Part shown: in pieces, positions 1 through 10,138 of the stretch
Position numbering within the stretch: position 1 is the stretch's first letter
Layout: each line of letters starts with the position of its first letter
From: Acidobacteriota bacterium
Lineage (GTDB): Bacteria; Acidobacteriota; Terriglobia; Terriglobales; Acidobacteriaceae
Direction: 5' to 3'
Assembly: GCA_013288805.1 (NCBI GenBank)
Contig: JABDBE010000013.1
Location: 1 to 62,763 of the forward strand
Length of the DNA stretch: 62,763 bases
Position numbers and translations under genes: made by a program
Notes under the pieces: model-generated
Database searches by the model: none
Told to the model about the DNA's origin: nothing
Seen by the model: only the letters and a program-made list of their open reading frames with translations

Positions 1-2394
1 CCGCGGTTGGTGAGGCGGTATTCGTCGGCGGCGGTGCGCTTGCCGTATCCGTTTTCGGTGACGGAGAGGATGAGCGAACCTTTCTTGCCTACATCTTCGA
101 CTTCGAGCGTCGAATCGGCGGGATCTTTCGCGGGAGCCGGTGGCAGCACCGCATCGGGCTTGACCGTTGTGGCCATGCCGACGATGTAGTCTTTCTCGCC
201 GAGGTTCATGCCGCGGACTCCGGTGGCGTTGCGGCCCATGGAGCGGACGTCGGTCTCTTCGAAGCGGATGGCCTGGCCGTCGTGCGAAGCCAGGAAGACG
301 ATCTGCACGCCGTCGGTCAGGCGAGCGGCTACCAGTTCGTCGCCCTTTTCGATGTTGATGGCGATGATGCCTCCATTGCGGACGTGGGAGAAATCTTTCA
401 GGTCAGTTTTCTTGACCGTGCCATTGCGCGTGGCGAAGAAAACGTATTTGCCTTCTTCTTCCAGATTGCGGACGGCGAGAATGGTGCGAACCGTCTCGCC
501 AGGCTGGAGCGCAAGCAGGCTGCCTACGTGTTTGCCTTTGCCGGCTGCGCCTACGTCGGGGATTTCGTAGACCTTGAGCCAGTAGACGCGTCCGTTATTG
601 GTGAAGATGAGAAGGTAGGCGTGGGTGGAAGCGATGAAGAGATGTTCGACGAAATCCTCGTCGCGCGTCTTCATGCCCATGCGCCCCTGGCCTCCGCGGC
701 GCTGGTTGCGGTAGGTGGAGATCGCAGTGCGCTTCATGTAGCCGCTGTGGCTGACGGTGACGGCCATTTGCTCGTCGGCGATTAAGTCTTCGAGATGAAT
801 CTCGGCGGCTTCGTCTTCGATGACGGTGCGGCGTTTGTCACCGTAGAGCTTTTTGACTTCTTCGAGCTCTTTGATGATCACACCGCGGAGTTTTTTCTCT
901 GAGCCCAGAATCGATTCGTATTCTGCGATGTTGCCGCGGGTGAGGTTCAGCTCTTTGTTGATTTCGTCGATGGAGAGCCGGGTCAAGCGATGCAATTGCA
1001 GTTCGAGGATGGCATCGGCCTGAATGCCTGTGAACGGTTTTTCGGGATCGAGCTTCGGCGCGCGCCCAGTGATGTTGATTTCGATTTTCTTGCCGCCGAA
1101 GTACGCGACCAGGTTTTCGCGGGCGTCGGCGCGATTGGCACTGGCACGAATGATGACAATCACGTTGTCGAGGTGATCGAGCGCAGTGAGATAGCCTTCG
1201 AGGATGTGCTCGCGGTCTTTGGCTTTGGCCAGCAGGAACGAAGTGCGGCGGCGGACTACGTCGACGCGATGATCGATGAAATGCTTGATGGCCTGGATGA
1301 GGCCCATTTCCTTTGGCTGCCCATTCACGACAGCCAGGAAGATCATCGAAAAAACCTTCCTGCATGGAAGTGTGCTTGAAAAGCTGATTGAGCACGATTT
1401 GCGGCTCACCGCCGCGCTTCAGTTCAACGACGATGCGCATGCCATCGCGGTCGCTTTCATCGCGGATATCACTTATGTCGTCGATGATCTTGTCGTTTAC
1501 TAGTTGGGCCATGCGTTCGATCAGGCGTTTTTTGCTTACTTGATAGGGGATCTCGGTGACGACGATGGCTTGACGATCTTTGTTGAAAGTTTCGATGCCG
1601 GCTTTGGCGCGCATCATGAAGCGACCGCGTCCGGTCTTGTAGGCTTCGTAGATTCCGGCTTTGCCGTGAATGATTCCGTACGTCGGGAAGTCGGGTCCTT
1701 TGACGATGTTTAGAATTTCAGGGAGCTGCGTGGCTGGGTTGTTCACCAGCAGGATCGTGGCTTCGACGATCTCCGTGAGATTGTGGGGCGGGATGTTGGT
1801 CGCCATTCCGACCGCGATTCCATTCGATCCGTTGACCAGAAGATTAGGAATGCGCGTGGGCAGAACTGTGGGTTGCGTGTTGGAGTCGTCGTAGGTTGGC
1901 TCGAAGTCGACTGTATCTTTGTCGATATCGGCGTTGAGATCTTCCGCCATGCGAGCGAGGCGGCACTCCGTGTATCGCATGGCCGCGGGAGGATCGTCAT
2001 CGACCGAGCCGAAATTTCCTTGACCATCGATCAGGGGATAGCGCAGAGAAAATGGTTGCGCCATGCGAACCAGAGCGTCATACAAAGCGGTGTCGCCATG
2101 GGGATGGTATTTTCCCATGGTCTCGCCGACAACTCTGGCGCACTTCACGTACCGGCGATTGTGCAGCAGGCCGGAGTCGAACATATGGTAGAGAATGCGA
2201 CGATGCACGGGCTTCAAACCGTCGCGCACATCGGGTAACGCGCGCCCGATGATGACGGACATCGAGTAGTCGAGATACGACCGGCGCATCTCTTCTTCGA
2301 TATTGACGGGTTGAATGTTCAGCGCGCCGGGATTGCCGCCTTCGCCCGGAGGGGGCGGGGTCAATGGAAGTTCTGGGTTTTGATCGTCTGGCAT
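1..2394 (-). CDS. gyrA: DNA gyrase subunit A, frameshifted and cut by window edge
   Basis: GyrA is the breakage-reunion subunit of gyrase, which introduces negative supercoils into DNA with GyrB. The N-terminal domain is clear: [10 protein letters not shown] quinolone-region motif, then AAMRYTE with the catalytic tyrosine. The frame is lost near residue 347, at a run of six A on the plus strand (1349-1354). Removing one base restores [15 protein letters not shown] and an open frame to the window edge, including the C-terminal wrapping domain ([10 protein letters not shown] near base 1-60). The C-terminal end lies outside the window. Because the gene is essential and both sides are well conserved, a sequencing or assembly error is the likeliest cause. 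Thr at the position of E. coli Ser83 is normal in several bacteria. It lies 9 kb from gyrB rather than next to it. Confidence 0.93.
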
Positions 2395-2400
2395 TTTGCG

Positions 2401-2453
2401 GTTCTCAGGTTTAGCTTCAGTTCTCGGTTCTTAGTTCCTGGTTCTCAGTCGAG
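2401..2453. repeat. Low-complexity GTTCTCAG-like repeat upstream of gyrA
   Basis: The gap upstream of gyrA holds degenerate tandem units of the type GTTCTCAG, GTTCTTAG and GTTCCTGG. Similar tracts recur at about 51395-51430 and 58555-58585, so this is a dispersed family and not a single-locus accident. Function unknown. Confidence 0.6.
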
Positions 2454-2534
2454 CGACGGTAACTCATTGCATTTACAGTAGCTTATTGGTGTGTTGGATA
2501 CCAGCTATTATAGCATACGGGGGCCTCACAAGGG

Positions 2535-4115
2535 TTACCGTCGCAGGTCCGGATGAGCGGGAATCAACCACCATGATTGAGCGGCACCTACGACGGAAAG
2601 TCCGGCGCAAATGAGCATCACCAAGCGGAAACCGTAAACGAATGCTTGGTTAACCGAAGTCCTGATTTCATTCGACGTAGTTCGGTCAAGCCCCGCGGGT
2701 ACTTCAAGAGCGGCAAGCTTGACGTAGTCCGATTTAATTTCCTTCCGCTGCTCGGTCGACAACGGCACGCCTGCGAGGCTGCGATCAAGATGGGTACTGA
2801 ACAACCAAAGCATCACGATGCCAAGGACAGCAACCGCGAGTAGTCCCGCGATGCGGGAGACTGCGTTGTTAATCCCGGAGGCGGTTCCTGCGCGATCCTG
2901 GTCCACAGCGTCCATGACTACGGTGGTGAGCGGAGCGACGCTCACCGTCATCCCGAAACCGAGCACGGTAAAGGCCGGGAAGAATGCGCTCCAGTAGCTG
3001 CCGCCGACTGAAGGGATGGCGAACAGGATAAAGCCGACGGCTGTGATGAGAGGGCCAACGATCAATGGCAGCCTGGCCCCGTAACGGGCTATCAAACCTC
3101 CCGACCAGCGTGACAATACTGACATAAGCAGGATGAATGGAAGAGCAGCGGCACCAGCAGCGGTTGCGGAATAGCCCTGGACCTGGATGAGGTTTAAGGG
3201 AAACAGGAAAAAGAAGATTCCTGTGGCGGCATAAAGAAACAGCGTTAGCAGGTTCGCACCGCTGAAAGGCCGCGACTGAAATAACTGCAAGGGAACCATG
3301 GGCTCCGCGACTCGAGCCTCGACAAAAAAGAATGCAATCAAACCTACGACGCCGATTGCGAAGGGTACGAAGACAAGCGGGTCCCTCCAGCCGAGGCGAG
3401 CCGATTCAATGAGACCGTAAACCAATCCTCCCAGATCGACGGTGATAATGGCGGCTCCCAGCCAGTCCACATGCTTCTCCGCCGTGCTCTCGCTCTCGGG
3501 GACGTGCTTCAGGGAAATGACGATCACTGCGGCGGCGAGTGGCAGGTTGATGAAGAATGCCCATCGCCAGGAAGCATGCTGGATGAGCCAACCGCCCAGA
3601 ACCGGCCCAATGGCGGTGGTGATTGCAGTGGCCCCGGACCAGGTGCCGATGGCTCGACCGCGTTCCTTTTCGTCGAATGACGCACTGATAATGGCCAGGC
3701 TCCCTGGCACCAGGAACGCGGCGCCCAGTCCTTGAATAGCGCGGGCGATTATCAGTTGATGAATGTTGGGCGCTAGTCCGCACCACGCGGACGCCGTGGC
3801 GAAGACTATAACGCCCATCAGGAAAGCGCGGCGGCGTCCGAACAGATCGCCAATAGAACCGCCAACCAGAATAAGCGCTCCGAGAAACAGGGCATAGGAC
3901 TCAACAACCCACTGAACATCAATGACTGTCGCACCCAGGCTGGATTGAAGAGCGGGCAATGCGACATTCACGATCGTGCTATCGATGAAGGCCATGCTGG
4001 ATGCGAGAATTGCCGCAGCCAGGATCCACCTTCCCTCTGCAGGTGACCTAGGGGCAGCCGAGGGTCCGGTTCGGATGGCGAGTTCGTCGCAAGGTGGTCT
4101 CATCGTCGTTATCAT
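2535..4115 (-). CDS. MFS drug:H+ antiporter, DHA2 (EmrB/QacA-like) family
   Basis: A 526-residue polytopic inner-membrane protein, the usual size for 14-helix exporters of the DHA2 family, which use the proton gradient to expel drugs or other amphipathic compounds. Visible signatures are the helix-1 motif FIDSTIVNVALP, the motif A loop GSIGDLFGRRRAF between helices 2 and 3, and the antiporter motif C GPVLGGWL in helix 5. The C-terminal third has a periplasmic stretch rich in charged residues before the last helix. It stands alone on the minus strand; no regulator or membrane-fusion partner is adjacent, so the substrate cannot be inferred. Confidence 0.88.
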   Translation of the reverse strand: MITTMRPPCDELAIRTGPSAAPRSPAEGRWILAAAILASSMAFIDSTIVNVALPALQSSLGATVIDVQWVVESYALFLGALILVGGSIGDLFGRRRAFLMGVIVFATASAWCGLAPNIHQLIIARAIQGLGAAFLVPGSLAIISASFDEKERGRAIGTWSGATAITTAIGPVLGGWLIQHASWRWAFFINLPLAAAVIVISLKHVPESESTAEKHVDWLGAAIITVDLGGLVYGLIESARLGWRDPLVFVPFAIGVVGLIAFFFVEARVAEPMVPLQLFQSRPFSGANLLTLFLYAATGIFFFLFPLNLIQVQGYSATAAGAAALPFILLMSVLSRWSGGLIARYGARLPLIVGPLITAVGFILFAIPSVGGSYWSAFFPAFTVLGFGMTVSVAPLTTVVMDAVDQDRAGTASGINNAVSRIAGLLAVAVLGIVMLWLFSTHLDRSLAGVPLSTEQRKEIKSDYVKLAALEVPAGLDRTTSNEIRTSVNQAFVYGFRLVMLICAGLSVVGAAQSWWLIPAHPDLRR

Positions 4116-4212
4116 AATCGGGCTGCGCGAGGAGGGGCGTAAAACCGCTTACCGTAGTGGGAAAATAGTGGTGGAGAAAGAGACATTGCAAGCAATGTCT
4201 GTACAAGGAAGC

Positions 4213-4905
4213 TTAGGGCCGGGTGACGACTTCGTTTGGACCCGACGGCAGAGTAAAGCGGATGCCGGCTTGGTGGTTGGCTTGGATTGTGGCGGGGATA
4301 TCGAGTGCGGAGACCTGGATATTTTTCGTCCAATGACCGCTTTGCCAATAATCTCCGCTGGCATAAATGGTGCTGCCTACGATGGCGTATTCGGGCACTT
4401 GCTCCCGATGACCGTCCTTAAAGATCAGCACTGCCGGCGGGAGTTCAGGTTGAGCTGGTTGTTGATTGATGCGCGGTGAGCCGCTCGCATCGGCTTCGGC
4501 GTAATCGAGTGGAGCATTGGCGCCGCGTTCTGCGGATTGCTGTCTTCCGCCGAAACGCACATAGCGATTGCCCTGCAGTTCGATCATCAACGGCTCAGAT
4601 TTTATTTCCGGCTGGGTGTCGGCGACAGGGGCCGGCTGCTGAACGATGACAAACTGGGGCGGGACTGTCACGGGAGCAACTTGATAGTCCGAATAAAACG
4701 GATCGCCGAGGAAGATTGCATCACGGCCGAAAGAACGGGAGTAGGGGCGTCCGGAGAAGGAAACATTGACGCCTCGCGAGAAACCAGAAGTGGCCCCGCC
4801 GCCACCGCCTCGCATTTGCGCGGGTGAAGTCGCCGGGAAAATCGTTACTCCGAGCAGCGCGGCCAGCGAAAACGTGATCGGCGCAAAGATCCGCGGCTTA
4901 GGCAT
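4213..4905 (-). CDS. Secreted hypothetical protein, paralogue of upstream gene
   Basis: A 230-residue protein with an N-terminal signal peptide (hydrophobic 8-28, then SPAQ) and a Gly-rich start to the mature chain. The C-terminal half has the pattern IFKDGHREQVPEYAIVG followed by a short beta-rich tail. The same pattern (VFKDGHQVEVANYAIVG) ends the gene just upstream, so the two are tandem paralogues with diverged N-termini. The start is 3 bases after the upstream stop, which indicates one transcript. Function not recognised; probably a periplasmic or surface protein. The conserved C-terminal block looks like a small beta domain. Confidence 0.72.
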   Translation of the reverse strand: MPKPRIFAPITFSLAALLGVTIFPATSPAQMRGGGGGATSGFSRGVNVSFSGRPYSRSFGRDAIFLGDPFYSDYQVAPVTVPPQFVIVQQPAPVADTQPEIKSEPLMIELQGNRYVRFGGRQQSAERGANAPLDYAEADASGSPRINQQPAQPELPPAVLIFKDGHREQVPEYAIVGSTIYASGDYWQSGHWTKNIQVSALDIPATIQANHQAGIRFTLPSGPNEVVTRP

Positions 4906-4908
4906 ACT

Positions 4909-5670
4909 CTAGTTCGCTTCGTTTGCAGCGGGAACCTGAAAGTCGATGCCGCGGTCGTCGTTTTGTTTCGCGGTAGCGGTCAGGTCCAAATCGGCAAGCG
5001 CAATCTTTTGGCGATGTCCGCTGGACAGGTCGTATAGTGTGTTCCCGACAATTGCATAGTTCGCCACTTCGACTTGATGCCCGTCCTTGAATACCAGGAT
5101 GGTCTGAGGCTGATCAGAAGCGGGCGCGTCGGGCGCGGCCGAATCATACGCTGGATCGTCCTGCGGGCTGTTGTTCCTCGCGCGGCTCGAATATGGCGCC
5201 GGAGCTGGCGCTGTTCCGGGGCCGCGACGGTCAAAAATCGTAGGCCCTCCGTTGTAGTCGCCCGGCGGATCGTCGGCTACGTCACTTCCGGAATCGGAAT
5301 AACCGTAATAGGGTGCGGAGTAGATTCCGCCTCCCCAGGGAAGGTACGCGTCCTTGCGACGATGAGGATGCTGGGAGTTCAGCGGGTGATTAGGAGGATT
5401 TGTGGTCACGCCCCTGAAGCAACAAGTGGGAGAACCGGGCGTGTAGCCGCGTGGCCCAAGAGAGGTGACGCTCGGAGCGACTCCGTTGACCTGGCGACCA
5501 CCAAATCCAGGCGACGTGACCGAGGCAGGCATGCCGTTAACCTGGGCGTGCGCTGTGGGGATCAGAAATAATCCCAGAAAACCAAGCACAAACAATGTCA
5601 ACCCAAAAGCCGCTCCGGTCGGTCGATTCAGCGGTTTCACCGGGACATCATACTCCAGGTTTCGATGCAT
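4909..5670 (-). CDS. Secreted Pro/Gly/Ser-rich hypothetical protein
   Basis: A 253-residue exported protein: signal segment at about 20-42 ending AHAQ. Two imperfect copies of QVNG-PSVTSxGxxG follow, then a long low-complexity region rich in Pro, Gly, Asp and Ser (about 60-175). The C-terminal module, VFKDGHQVEVANYAIVG followed by YDLSSGHRQKIALADLDL, is shared with the downstream paralogue. It is the first gene of a two-gene operon. Composition suggests an unstructured stalk carrying a small conserved domain at the envelope. No function is recognised. Confidence 0.72.
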   Translation of the reverse strand: MHRNLEYDVPVKPLNRPTGAAFGLTLFVLGFLGLFLIPTAHAQVNGMPASVTSPGFGGRQVNGVAPSVTSLGPRGYTPGSPTCCFRGVTTNPPNHPLNSQHPHRRKDAYLPWGGGIYSAPYYGYSDSGSDVADDPPGDYNGGPTIFDRRGPGTAPAPAPYSSRARNNSPQDDPAYDSAAPDAPASDQPQTILVFKDGHQVEVANYAIVGNTLYDLSSGHRQKIALADLDLTATAKQNDDRGIDFQVPAANEAN

Positions 5671-5959
5671 GGCGCACTCCCTCTGTAAATATTAGAACAT
5701 GAGAGGGCATGGGAAGTTGTGTGCCTAAAGAGAATTACTTTCGTGCTATGGAGTCGGTTCGTCGCCAGGCTAAGTAGCTGAAAAGCGGGGCTCTGCGTGT
5801 TAGAGGCGGTGTCTCCAGGATTTGCACCGCCAGAAGCGACCTGGGCCGGAACAACTTCCAGTTTTCCTGAGACTCGGGCATAGTGGTACGTGAATAATCT
5901 GGGGTCCGGGTGGATCCGACGGACTCACGGTTAACTAAGCGAGAAAGGTCGCAACTGGC

Positions 5960-7798
5960 ATGAGACGTATGCCTCCTGTTCTGCGCAGCTCGGCCTCAGC
6001 CTTCTTCCTCGCCGGCCTGTGCCTGCAAGGCGTATTCGGCCCGGTGGCGGCACAAGCCAAGTATGCGCCTTTCCCATTCATTTACCTTCCGTCGCAACCG
6101 TCCGAGTCAGTAGCAGCGCGCCTTGCTGCTCAAAATGCTTTATTCAAGGAGCAGTTCGAGGATGACATGAGGGCTTCTCCGGAGAGCGAGACTGCCAGAG
6201 GAGACTACTGGGATAACGCGGCGTTGGATGACTATTCTCTGGCGGCCAGCGTGAAGCAGAATGCGGTCGATCGCGCGTATCGCGCGAAGCTCGCGGCGAT
6301 TTCTACCGAGGCGTTTCCCGAGCAGGATCGAATCTCGCATGATCTGCTGCTTCATGTTCTGGACAACCGCATTGCGGACTACGAGCTGAAGAACTACGAG
6401 ATGCCCATCTCGCAAATGCAGGGCATTCACAACAGCCTGGCTGATCTTCCGAACTCGGTGCCGCTGGATACGGTGCAGCATTACGAGGATTACATTGCAC
6501 GTTTGCACCAAATTCCGCGGGCTTTCGAGCAAACCATCGACGTGCTCCGCCAGGGAGAAAAAGACGGATTGATGCCGGTGCGTATTTTGCTTGAGCAGAT
6601 TCCGGCGCAATGCGAAGGCACGATTGCGGAAGATCCATTTTTGGCACCGACAAAGAAGTTTCCCGCTTCCATCCCCGCCGAGGACCAGAAGCGCTTGACT
6701 GCGGAGATCGTGGAAGTGGTGAACGCAGAAGTGCTGCCCGCTTATCGGCGCTTCGCGGAATTTACCGCAAAGGATTACGCTTCGCATGGCCGCAGCACGA
6801 TCGGGTTGAACAGCCTGCCGGACGGTGCTCGACGCTATCAGCAAGCGATTCGAGAGCAAACGACCACAGATATGTCACCGGCCGAAATTCATGCGCTTGG
6901 GCTGCGCGAGGTCGAACGAATCAATGGACTGCTCACCAATCTTGCGATCAAAGCAGGCTACAAAGATCTGAGCAGCTTTCGCGCCGCACTCAATAGCGAT
7001 CCGAAGTATGTACCCAAATCTGCGGATCAGATCGTCGAAGATTTCCGGCACTATGTCGGCCAAATGCAGCCGCATCTGCCAGAACTGTTCGGAGTTTTTC
7101 CGGAAACTCCGTTGACCGTGGAAGCTGCGCCTGCCTCCCAGCCCAACAATCCCACACACTATGTTTTTGGCACTTCGGATGGTAGCAGACTGGCGCGCGT
7201 CGTGGTTGCCACTTCGAACTATGCCCATCGAAAATTGGTGAGCGACGAGACGCAGGCCTATCACGAGGGTATCCCCGGGCACCACATGCAGATTTCCATC
7301 CAGCAACGGCTCACCGGGTTGCCGGAGTTTCGTCTTCACGTCATCAATAACGCATACGCCGAGGGCTGGGCAGTGTATGCGGAGGCGCTGGGCAAAGAGA
7401 TCGGATTCTTCCAGGAACCGGCCTCTGACTATGGGCGGCTCAACCTAGAGTTGATGCGAGCGGTCCGCCTGGTTGTCGATACGGGAATTCACTCCGAGGG
7501 TTGGACTCGCGAACAGGCGGTGGCTTACTTCCGTGAGAGCGGCGCCGGGGACGAGCCTACGATTCAAGCTGAAATTGATCGCTATATTGCATGGCCCGCG
7601 CAAGGGCTTAGCTATCAGATCGGCAAGCTGAAGATTCTCGACCTGCGCAATCGCGCGAAGCAGCGGCTTGGTCCCCACTTCGATATCAGAGCCTTCCACG
7701 ATGACATTCTCAGTGGAGGAAGCCTGCCGCTCGACATGCTGGAGGCCCGCGTCGATAACTGGATTCGAAGTCAGCTTCCGAATCGCGCTGGCAGATGA
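5960..7798 (+). CDS. Secreted DUF885 family metallopeptidase-like protein
   Basis: A 612-residue protein with a signal peptide (about 1-32, ending VAAQ). The C-terminal half carries the family hallmark HEGIPGHHMQ at about residue 434 followed by NAYAEGWAVYAE. This is the HExxH-like zinc site and downstream Glu expected of DUF885 proteins, which are related to M3/M32-like peptidases. The length matches the family (550-620). The likely role is hydrolysis of peptides outside the cytoplasm; the substrate is unknown. It is monocistronic, with the convergent membrane protein gene ending 21 bases after its stop. Confidence 0.88.
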   Translation: MRRMPPVLRSSASAFFLAGLCLQGVFGPVAAQAKYAPFPFIYLPSQPSESVAARLAAQNALFKEQFEDDMRASPESETARGDYWDNAALDDYSLAASVKQNAVDRAYRAKLAAISTEAFPEQDRISHDLLLHVLDNRIADYELKNYEMPISQMQGIHNSLADLPNSVPLDTVQHYEDYIARLHQIPRAFEQTIDVLRQGEKDGLMPVRILLEQIPAQCEGTIAEDPFLAPTKKFPASIPAEDQKRLTAEIVEVVNAEVLPAYRRFAEFTAKDYASHGRSTIGLNSLPDGARRYQQAIREQTTTDMSPAEIHALGLREVERINGLLTNLAIKAGYKDLSSFRAALNSDPKYVPKSADQIVEDFRHYVGQMQPHLPELFGVFPETPLTVEAAPASQPNNPTHYVFGTSDGSRLARVVVATSNYAHRKLVSDETQAYHEGIPGHHMQISIQQRLTGLPEFRLHVINNAYAEGWAVYAEALGKEIGFFQEPASDYGRLNLELMRAVRLVVDTGIHSEGWTREQAVAYFRESGAGDEPTIQAEIDRYIAWPAQGLSYQIGKLKILDLRNRAKQRLGPHFDIRAFHDDILSGGSLPLDMLEARVDNWIRSQLPNRAGR

Positions 7799-7818
7799 AG
7801 GCCGTGGGCGGTGCGCTG

Positions 7819-9057
7819 CTATAACGGCTTTCCGACGCGCGCCAGTTCAGCCAGATTCCAGAAGGCATTGGCTAGCAGAAGTCCCCAGACGCAGGCTGCT
7901 ATGAGATCGCGTCTCTGGGTCTCCAGCATGTCAGAAGCAATTGCAGCGACGAACACAAACCAAAATGGCGTGGCGATGAGCTGAAATCCGAATCCAGGAT
8001 AGTGCGGGGCGCCCAGGCTTAGCAGAAGAAACAGCGCTGCAATCATCAGAGGCGCCGTATTGCCGAAATACCTTGAGCGCCGCCAGGCGAAATATGTAAT
8101 CAAAGCGATTGGGATCGCGAGCAAGAGCGCTGGGCCACTCTGCCCGGTTTGCGCGAGAACCCGCATATAAGTTCCTGGCACAAGAAACGCCGACCATGTG
8201 ATTCCGAAAAAACGGGCGTGGCGAATGCCCTGCCAAAAAACGCCTGGACGAAACAGGTAGCAAGCGAACAAGAGGAGGAACGCAACCCCGCACGCCGCCG
8301 CCCAAATCGCGGCCGCCGCTGGCCGCCTCGTCGGCGCCAGATAAAGCATGAACCCGAGCGCGATCGGAATCAGGATGACCAGTGAAAACTGAGAGCCGAT
8401 GGCTAGCGCGAGTGAGAGTCCGAGCAATAGGATACGCCGCCAGTTCCAAACCACAACTTCGCGCGGAGCGTATAAAGTGTGGGCAGCCGCGATGGCCGTG
8501 AAGATGGCTCCGAATGCGCCCCAGGCGGCGCCCATCTCTGGCTGTGCAGCGTACAGCGTGCTGCTGCGGAGGATCACGGGCGAAACGCAATAGAGCGTCA
8601 GGGCAATGTAGCCACCGGCGTTTCCGTAGAGCCTGCGCGCGACATACCACAGGGACGCACCCAGGAGCAGGCCGAAGATCAGATAAGGAGTTCGTGCTTG
8701 CCATCCCCAATAATGAAATGATCCAGATTGTCCTGTGCCCGTCCAGCCCAGCAGCGGAACGGAGGCCAACAGATACCAGAGCGGGGAGTGGTTGGGATCG
8801 TAGCCATCGTTCTGCTCGACTTCGGGCGGGGTCGGGGTTCCGGCCTCCATGCGCTCGACGGATGGCGTCCCCGCGATCGAATCGCCGCTCCATTGCTGCA
8901 ATCCTTCCACTACGCGGAAGAGCTGAGAAGATTCAACTTCGTTTGGTTCGGTGCCCCGGACCAGTAACCAACCGCACTGCGCCAGGAACCCGAGGAGCAG
9001 AAATCCCGCCAACACCTGAGGCCTGCCGAAACGCTCGCGCGTAAGAAATTTGCTCAT
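7819..9057 (-). CDS. Polytopic membrane protein, possibly GT-C glycosyltransferase-like
   Basis: A 412-residue protein with roughly ten hydrophobic helices. After the first helix comes an acidic loop (GTEPNEVESSQLF), and then a lumenal-type segment with NHSPLWYLL. This recalls the first extracytoplasmic loop of ArnT/PMT-type (GT-C) glycosyltransferases, which use a lipid-linked sugar donor. The resemblance is one of architecture and the PLWY-like motif only, so the family assignment is tentative. It is convergent with the DUF885 gene and divergent from the CPBP protease gene 33 bases away, so those two may share a promoter region. Confidence 0.6.
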   Translation of the reverse strand: MSKFLTRERFGRPQVLAGFLLLGFLAQCGWLLVRGTEPNEVESSQLFRVVEGLQQWSGDSIAGTPSVERMEAGTPTPPEVEQNDGYDPNHSPLWYLLASVPLLGWTGTGQSGSFHYWGWQARTPYLIFGLLLGASLWYVARRLYGNAGGYIALTLYCVSPVILRSSTLYAAQPEMGAAWGAFGAIFTAIAAAHTLYAPREVVVWNWRRILLLGLSLALAIGSQFSLVILIPIALGFMLYLAPTRRPAAAAIWAAACGVAFLLLFACYLFRPGVFWQGIRHARFFGITWSAFLVPGTYMRVLAQTGQSGPALLLAIPIALITYFAWRRSRYFGNTAPLMIAALFLLLSLGAPHYPGFGFQLIATPFWFVFVAAIASDMLETQRRDLIAACVWGLLLANAFWNLAELARVGKPL

Positions 9058-9090
9058 GAGGGGACGGCGAGTGTTTTACCATGTCCGGGG

Positions 9091-10116
9091 ATGATTGGGG
9101 AAACTTCCGCCATGGACGAAGGAAAAGAGGGCTCGACGACCGCGAATGCGGGCCCGGCGGGACAACAGCTCGATCAATCGGATCTTGGGTTGGCCACGGC
9201 CCCGCCCCCATCATTGCACACGCCGGCGCATAACATCTTCGTCGATGATCACGGCCTGAGAGCCGGATGGCGATTTCTGCTGTACGTCGGATTGTGGAGA
9301 GTGTTCCTCGTTCTGATCACCGCCGTGGTGCGATATGTGCAGCCGTACGAGGCGCACGGGATTTGGCAGGAATTGATTGCGGAGTTGGAGTTTCTGGCAT
9401 CGGCCGTTCTGCCTACACTGGTGATGGCCGCCATCGAGCAACGTTCTTTCGACGATTATGGCCTTCCGCGAAAGTATGTTTTTGGAAAATCGTTCTGGGT
9501 GGGCATTGTCTGGGGCATCGTGGCCATTTCAGTTCTCGTGCTTGTCATCGGCGGGGTTGGCGATTTCTCACTGGGCGGATTGGCATTGCATGGCACACGA
9601 ATCTTCAAATTCGCGCTTTTCTGGGGCGGATTGTTTCTTGTCGTCGGCCTGTTTGAGGAGTCTCTGTTGCGCGGCTATCCGCAATTCACGCTGACTCAAG
9701 GCATGGGTTTCTGGCCGGCCGCTATTTTGCTTTCGAGCTTGTTTGCGGCTTTGCACTTAGGCAATCCTGGAGAAACATGGGTCGGCTTGCTCGCGGTCGC
9801 GGCCATCGGACTTTTTTTGTGTCTGACTCTTCGCCGAACCGGGACTCTGTGGTTCGCCGTGGGCTTTCACGCTTCGTGGGATTGGGGCGAGAGCTTTCTG
9901 TACTCCGTGCCCGACAGCGGCGGGATGGTTACTGGGCACTTGATGCGTTCCTCGTTCCACGGTTCCCGTTGGATCACTGGAGGCTCGGTCGGGCCGGAAG
10001 GCAGTGTGCTGGTGTTTGTGGTGATCGCGATGACATGGGTGGCGTTTGATCGGGTGTATCCGGAAGTAAAGTACGGCGGTAAATGGAGGACAGGCGTCAC
10101 CGCCCGTCTGCATTGA
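9091..10116 (+). CDS. CPBP family intramembrane metalloprotease (CAAX protease-like)
   Basis: A 341-residue membrane protein with about eight helices after a hydrophilic N-terminus of about 55 residues. The Abi/CPBP motifs are all present and in order: EESLLRG (the EExxxR pair), FAALHLGN (FxxxH) and HASWDWGE near the C-terminus (HxxxD). In this family the Glu and His residues bind the catalytic metal inside the membrane. Bacterial members act in prenyl-protein-like processing, bacteriocin self-immunity or signalling; the role here is unknown. An internal ATG at 9112 is an equally possible start. No bacteriocin gene is adjacent. Confidence 0.85.
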   Translation: MIGETSAMDEGKEGSTTANAGPAGQQLDQSDLGLATAPPPSLHTPAHNIFVDDHGLRAGWRFLLYVGLWRVFLVLITAVVRYVQPYEAHGIWQELIAELEFLASAVLPTLVMAAIEQRSFDDYGLPRKYVFGKSFWVGIVWGIVAISVLVLVIGGVGDFSLGGLALHGTRIFKFALFWGGLFLVVGLFEESLLRGYPQFTLTQGMGFWPAAILLSSLFAALHLGNPGETWVGLLAVAAIGLFLCLTLRRTGTLWFAVGFHASWDWGESFLYSVPDSGGMVTGHLMRSSFHGSRWITGGSVGPEGSVLVFVVIAMTWVAFDRVYPEVKYGGKWRTGVTARLH

Positions 10117-10138
10117 AAATCAGGCTAGCGTGTTAAGA

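Noticed and set aside
2050-2150. Thr in the quinolone region of GyrA as a resistance change
   Set aside because: Thr at this position is wild type in several bacteria, and the neighbouring Asp is unchanged.
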